Assembly: GCA_023389045.1 (NCBI GenBank)
Contig: JAEWEZ010000060.1
Span: forward strand, 1-18,598
Length of the DNA stretch: 18,598 bases
DNA from: Actinomycetes bacterium
GTDB lineage: Bacteria > Actinomycetota > Actinomycetes > Actinomycetales > Dermabacteraceae
Reading direction: 5' to 3'
A model generated the notes under the pieces. The model was not told the DNA's origin and searched no databases. It saw nothing but the letters and a program-made list of their open reading frames with translations. The translations under genes were made by a program, and so were the position numbers. Below, piece by piece: positions 15,546 through 18,598 of this stretch (positions are counted from its first letter, which is position 1; each line of letters begins with the position of its first letter).

Positions 15546-16046
15546 GTGGGAACACGCATCATGGTCGCGGCGCTCGTGGTGATCACGGCGCTGTACTGCT
15601 GGGGCCTGGGCTGGATGGCCTGGGGTTTCTTCCGCGCAGGTGGCACGGTCGGCTGGGGCCTCGGCATCGGCGTCGGCATCATCACCGTGCTGACCGTGTG
15701 GGTCATCTGGCGGGAAGTGCTGTTCGGTCTCGCGAGCGCGCGCCTCGCGCGTGAGTACGAGCAGCTGCTGAGTTCCGACGGTGGGGCCGACGAGAATGCT
15801 GTGCCCGCCGAACACGCGGCATCTGCGCAGGCAGAGCAGGCAGAAACGGATGCGGATCCTGCAGCACTGAAAAAGCAGGCTGCCCGCGCCGAGTTTGAGC
15901 AGGCCCGCTCCGCCCTGGAAAACGGCCGGGAGGACGACTGGACGGCCTGGTATCGCCTAGCCCTCGCCTATGAGGCCCTGCGCGATCGACGCGATGCCCG
16001 CATGGCGGTGCGCCGAGCGATCAGCCTGCATCGCGCGAGCCGCTGA
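15546..16046 (+). CDS. Small membrane protein with a TPR-like C-terminal motif
   Basis: The 166-residue product starts at GTG 15546, only 7 bp after dapB, so cotranscription is likely. ATG 15561 is an alternative start. Two hydrophobic helices lie at about residues 5-29 and 38-58. They are followed by an Ala/Glu/Gln-rich linker (about 78-103), probably cytoplasmic, and a helical end. DWTAWYRLALAYEALRDRRDARMAVRRAIS fits one tetratricopeptide motif (W, L-A-Y, A spacing), which suggests protein contacts. I do not recognise a named family and infer no reaction. The gene converges on azlD with a 28-bp gap that has no obvious terminator. Confidence 0.75.
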   Translation: MGTRIMVAALVVITALYCWGLGWMAWGFFRAGGTVGWGLGIGVGIITVLTVWVIWREVLFGLASARLAREYEQLLSSDGGADENAVPAEHAASAQAEQAETDADPAALKKQAARAEFEQARSALENGREDDWTAWYRLALAYEALRDRRDARMAVRRAISLHRASR

Positions 16047-16074
16047 GAACTCCCAAGGCTCAGGATGTCTCGTC

Positions 16075-16389
16075 CTAGCCCCAGCCGAGGGCGCGAAGCA
16101 CCGCTGCCGTGACAGCTGCCGCCACCACGACCAGCAGGAACGGTGCGCGAAGCACCAGCAGCACCGCGGCAACGCCCAGGGCGAGCAGACGCGCATCGAC
16201 CCCCACGGAGCCACCGGAGGTGGCCGTCTGCACTGCCACCAGAGCACCCAAGAGAGCAATCGGAAGCAGGGTGGTGATCCGACGCACCCGCGGCTGCTCG
16301 AGCAGATCGGCGGGCACCTGATAGCCGAGCCACTTTTGCGCGAGAGAGGCAAGGGAAGCCGCCAGGACCGCAAACCACAGGGCTGTCAT
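16075..16389 (-). CDS. azlD: AzlD-like small subunit of branched-chain amino acid exporter
   Basis: The product has 104 residues and four predicted hydrophobic stretches, the size of AzlD/BrnE small subunits. These pair with AzlC/BrnF large subunits to export branched-chain amino acids or methionine, and in Bacillus also resist 4-azaleucine. Visible features are an N-terminal helix, the LLEQPRVRRITTLLPIALLGALVAVQ block typical of this family, then VDARLLALGVAAVLLVLRAPFLLVVVAAAVTAAVLRALG. The ATG overlaps the azlC stop (ATGA), with GAGGTGG about 5 nt upstream, so translation is coupled. The substrate here is inferred from family only. Confidence 0.88.
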   Translation of the reverse strand: MTALWFAVLAASLASLAQKWLGYQVPADLLEQPRVRRITTLLPIALLGALVAVQTATSGGSVGVDARLLALGVAAVLLVLRAPFLLVVVAAAVTAAVLRALGWG

Positions 16390-17276
16390 CGCGCCACCTC
16401 ATTCTCTGTTGGGCCTGCCGCGGCCTCCCCGTCGGCCCCTCGAAGCCCCGCGAGCACCGCCACCAGAACCGCCGCAATCACTGGCACGCCCGCCGGTAAC
16501 ACCGGCGTGGTCAGCAGCGCGAGAGCAGCCGCAGCCACTGCCACCGCGACGGCTTCGCCACTGCGCAGACGCGGCCACAGCAGCGCGAGGAACGCCGCGG
16601 CGGCGGCCGCATCCAGACCCCAGACGGTGGGATCGCTCATGAGCTGTCCGGCCAGGGCGCCGAGCACGGAAAAGATGTTCCAAAACACGAACACCCACAC
16701 CCCGGCGGAGAAGAACCCGGCGCGTTGCGCGGCGACTGTGGTCCCCGAGGCGGCAGTGGCAGCAGACTCGTCGATCGTCAAATGCGCCTGCAGCAGGCGC
16801 CGCCAGCCCCGGCGCGGAAGCACCCGGCTGAGGCTGAGCCCGTAGAGCGTATTGCGGATCCCGAGCAGCACAGCAGTTAGCACCGCCCCGAGAGCGGAAC
16901 CACCGCCGCTGATCACGCCTACGAAAGCGAACTGGCTGCCGCCGGTGAACATGACGGCCGAGAGCACCACGGCTTGCCAGAGGTCGAGCCCAGCGGCTGT
17001 GGCGAGAGCGCCGAAAGATAGCCCGTAGAGGCCCGTGGCGAAACCGACGGCGAAGCCGCGGCGCCGCACCGCGCGGATCTCAGCGGTCTCTGTCTGCGGC
17101 AGCGTGGCAGTCCCGCCCTGACCGACGCGCTCCGCATTAGCGCTGATCGACTCCGCGGCAGCGGTGTTCGATTCCGTGGCAGCGCTGATCGGCTCCGCGG
17201 CAGCGTCCGAAACCGACGCGGCGCGGGAGCCGGAGGAGTCACTGCCCGGGAAGGGCCCGGGAGAGGAAGAAGCCAT
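16386..17276 (-). CDS. azlC: AzlC-family branched-chain amino acid exporter, large subunit, with low-complexity N-terminal extension
   Basis: The product has 296 residues. After about 70 residues of Ser/Ala/Glu-rich sequence, several membrane helices begin at RRRGFAVGFATGLYGLSFGALA. The AzlC signature is present as VMFTGGSQFAFVGVI (GGSQF at 112-116), and LLGIRNTLYGLSLSRVL follows. It partners the overlapping azlD gene. No Shine-Dalgarno sequence precedes ATG 17276. TAGCGT, a TANNNT box, lies 9 nt upstream, so the message may be leaderless. A shorter start within the extension cannot be excluded, because bacterial AzlC proteins commonly begin close to the first helix. Residues 26-46 are three seven-residue repeats. 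Confidence 0.88.
   Translation of the reverse strand: MASSSPGPFPGSDSSGSRAASVSDAAAEPISAATESNTAAAESISANAERVGQGGTATLPQTETAEIRAVRRRGFAVGFATGLYGLSFGALATAAGLDLWQAVVLSAVMFTGGSQFAFVGVISGGGSALGAVLTAVLLGIRNTLYGLSLSRVLPRRGWRRLLQAHLTIDESAATAASGTTVAAQRAGFFSAGVWVFVFWNIFSVLGALAGQLMSDPTVWGLDAAAAAAFLALLWPRLRSGEAVAVAVAAAALALLTTPVLPAGVPVIAAVLVAVLAGLRGADGEAAAGPTENEVAR
17140..17202 (-). repeat. 21-bp tandem repeat, three copies, in the azlC N-terminal extension
   Basis: Copies lie at 17140-17160, 17161-17181 and 17182-17202. The outer two share 20 of 21 bases; the middle one matches the first at 17 of 21. They encode AAEPISA, ATESNTA and AAESISA on the minus strand. The third codon-multiple unit preserves the frame. 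Confidence 0.85.
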
Positions 17277-17285
17277 CGCCCAAGC

Positions 17286-17291
17286 ACGCTA
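17286..17291 (-). promoter_or_regulatory. Possible -10 box for a leaderless azlC transcript
   Basis: On the minus strand TAGCGT ends 9 nt before the azlC ATG, the spacing expected for a leaderless actinobacterial message. A weak TCGACG (-35-like) stands 19 bp upstream. The lack of any Shine-Dalgarno sequence supports the idea, but the match is short. Confidence 0.3.
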
Positions 17292-17450
17292 AAGGGAACG
17301 GGGCTTACGCCGTCGAGCCGTCCACGATGAGATGCGGGCCGGTCTGCGCAGGGTGGGGCACAGGCTGATCCGTGCACGATAGGCGCAGCGTGACGGCTCG
17401 CTCCGTGTCCCTACCTGCCGTGCCCCAGGCAGATATGAGAACGTGAGCCC

Positions 17451-18164
17451 ATGACCGATGCCTCCTCGGCGCGCCCCGATGCGCTGCCCCGCGCCACCCG
17501 TGCCCTCCTGCTAGACATGGACGGCACCCTGCTGGACTCCGGGCCCTGCGTCGAGCGCTCCTGGAACCACCTTCTGGAGGAGCTCGGCAGCCCCCGCCAT
17601 TTCGAGGCAGCCATGCACGGACGCCCCGCCCTGCAGGTGCTGCGCGAGGTCTTCCCCGATATGAGCGAGACGGAACTCCATACCGCTCACCAGCGCATCG
17701 AAGAGATCGAGATTGCCGATGCCGAGGGGCTTCGCATCATGCCCGGTGCCGAGCGTCTCCTCTCGGAACTTGATGCGGCCGCGACCACGCTCGGCGCCCC
17801 CACCTGGACGATCGTCACCTCCTGCACCCGCCCCCTGTTCACCGCGCGCTGGTCCCAAACCGGTCTGCCCACCCCGGAACACCTGGTGACGGCAGATCAG
17901 GTGAGCGCCGGGAAACCAGACCCGGAGCCCTTCCGCACCGGGGCGCAGCGCCTCGGACACGCCCCCGCGCAGACGATCGCCCTTGAGGACTCCACCGGCG
18001 GCCTGCGCTCTGCCCGCGCCGCCGGCTGCACCGCCATCGCGCTAACCACCACCACCCCGGCCGAGGTGCTGCGCCCGCTGTGCGATGCCCTCGCCACCTC
18101 CCTGGATGACCTTGAGGTGCATGTGCGCGATGGCGAGATGATCCTCGCCCGCCGCACCTCCTGA
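17451..18164 (+). CDS. HAD superfamily phosphatase (subfamily IA, beta-phosphoglucomutase/sugar-phosphatase-like)
   Basis: The product has 237 residues from ATG 17451; the Shine-Dalgarno match is weak (GTGAG). HAD motifs are complete. Motif I is LLLDMDGTLLDS with D22 (nucleophile) and D24 (acid/base). Motif II is VTS (T123/S124). Motif III is K155 in SAGKPDPEPF. Motif IV is ALEDSTGGLRSARAAG (E179, D180). Residues of about 30-95 form the helical C1 cap. These features fit enzymes that dephosphorylate small sugar phosphates or glycerol phosphate; the exact substrate cannot be read from the sequence. It is divergent from azlCD and lies 77 bp before the asparagine-synthetase-like gene, so those two may form a unit. 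Confidence 0.9.
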   Translation: MTDASSARPDALPRATRALLLDMDGTLLDSGPCVERSWNHLLEELGSPRHFEAAMHGRPALQVLREVFPDMSETELHTAHQRIEEIEIADAEGLRIMPGAERLLSELDAAATTLGAPTWTIVTSCTRPLFTARWSQTGLPTPEHLVTADQVSAGKPDPEPFRTGAQRLGHAPAQTIALEDSTGGLRSARAAGCTAIALTTTTPAEVLRPLCDALATSLDDLEVHVRDGEMILARRTS

Positions 18165-18226
18165 CCCGTAACCATGCGGCCGTGACCGGCCACCGGGGCG
18201 CCCCACCAGCGCCCGTCACAGTCCCC

Positions 18227-18233
18227 GAAAGGA
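18227..18233 (+). promoter_or_regulatory. Ribosome binding site for the final partial gene
   Basis: GAAAGGA stands 8 nt before ATG 18242, which supports that start and hence the Ser at position 2. Confidence 0.7.
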
Positions 18234-18241
18234 CACCCGCC

Positions 18242-18598
18242 ATGAGCGCACTTGCCGCCATCATCGGCACCCCCGCGAACTCCCACGCCCTGCAGGCCCT
18301 GCTGGAGGGGCAGCAGGCGCGCGCAGCCGGTGACTCCGCCACCGAACAGACCGACCAGGTGCAGCTTGGACTGCGCTCCCGGCAGGGCGCCGCGGAGATC
18401 CTCCGAAGTGCCGACGGGCGCTTCCTCCTGGCCGCCGAGGCTCGCCTGCACGCGGTGGATGAGCTGGCCGCAGCGCTCGCCGCCGCCGGCCTCACCACCC
18501 CGGTGAACGAGGATGCCGCACTGCTCCTGCAGGTGATGGAGACCTGGGGCCTGGAGGGCCTGGATCGCGTGGCCGGCGCCTGGGCACTTGCCCTGCAC
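18242..18598 (+). CDS. Asparagine-synthetase-like protein, N-terminal domain only, cut by window edge
   Basis: One frame is open for 119 codons to the last base, so the gene continues beyond the window. The N-terminus MSALAAIIG aligns position for position with the MCGIAGIIG start of class II glutamine amidotransferase domains, but the catalytic Cys2 is replaced by Ser. The second half carries LLAAEARLHAVDELAAAL and DAALLLQVMETWGLEGLDRVAGAWALAL, matching the family's D-x-RL-x-N-R-x-EL and LL-x-x-Y-x-x-WG-x-x-x-L-x-x-L-x-G-x-F-A-x-A-L pattern. The RGPD and NGEIYN segments of active glutaminases are not visible. The predicted product therefore lacks ordinary glutaminase activity. The ATP-dependent synthetase domain should follow outside the window. 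Candidates are an ammonia-dependent amidase-like enzyme, a lasso-peptide cyclase or a beta-lactam-synthetase-type enzyme. I give no symbol. Confidence 0.75.
   Translation, partial: MSALAAIIGTPANSHALQALLEGQQARAAGDSATEQTDQVQLGLRSRQGAAEILRSADGRFLLAAEARLHAVDELAAALAAAGLTTPVNEDAALLLQVMETWGLEGLDRVAGAWALALH

Noticed and set aside
18165..18241. Lasso precursor peptide gene upstream of the asparagine-synthetase-like gene
   Set aside because: The 77-bp gap is too short and holds only the ribosome binding site of the next gene. A precursor, if any, must lie beyond the window.

Overview
This window is high-GC actinobacterial chromosomal DNA. The evidence is the GC-rich third codon positions, the frequent GTG starts, the Gly/Arg-rich N-terminal region of IF2, and a conserved gene order running from infB to dapB. 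A member of the Micrococcales (for example a Dermabacteraceae-like organism) is plausible, but the sequence read by eye does not settle the genus. Most of the window is core housekeeping DNA. I see no insertion sequence, phage, CRISPR array, tRNA or rRNA.

Layout. Bases 1-2031 hold the 3' part of infB (translation initiation factor IF2). A strong hairpin and a 296-bp gap follow. Next is a SAM-dependent methyltransferase of the TRM11/Trm-G10 type (2328-3602), which stands where rbfA normally follows infB directly. Its stop overlaps the start of rbfA (ATGA), and rbfA overlaps truB (GTGA), so the three look translationally coupled as an RNA-modification and ribosome-maturation unit. A perfect 14-bp hairpin separates truB from a convergent L,D-transpeptidase gene (6846-5338, minus strand), which interrupts the usual truB-ribF neighbourhood. 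After a 470-bp divergent gap come ribF (FMN/FAD synthesis), rpsO (S15) and pnp (polynucleotide phosphorylase). The rpsO-pnp gap carries four successive hairpins.

Downstream of pnp and its hairpin lie a 617-residue predicted lipoprotein with a C-terminal membrane helix, an M16 zinc peptidase that overlaps it, dapB (lysine/diaminopimelate synthesis), and a small two-helix membrane protein with one TPR-like motif. On the minus strand follows an azlC-azlD pair (branched-chain amino acid exporter type). A HAD phosphatase lies divergently on the plus strand. The last gene runs off the window edge. It is an asparagine-synthetase-like protein whose class II amidotransferase domain has Ser in place of the catalytic Cys.

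The points most worth a second look are the Ser-for-Cys asparagine-synthetase homologue at the right edge (possible natural-product or amide-ligase function, lasso cyclase among the options), the rpsO-pnp hairpin array, the repeat-bearing methyltransferase inserted in the infB-rbfA-truB order, and the large dual-anchored lipoprotein between pnp and the M16 peptidase. No complete new system is demonstrable inside this window.
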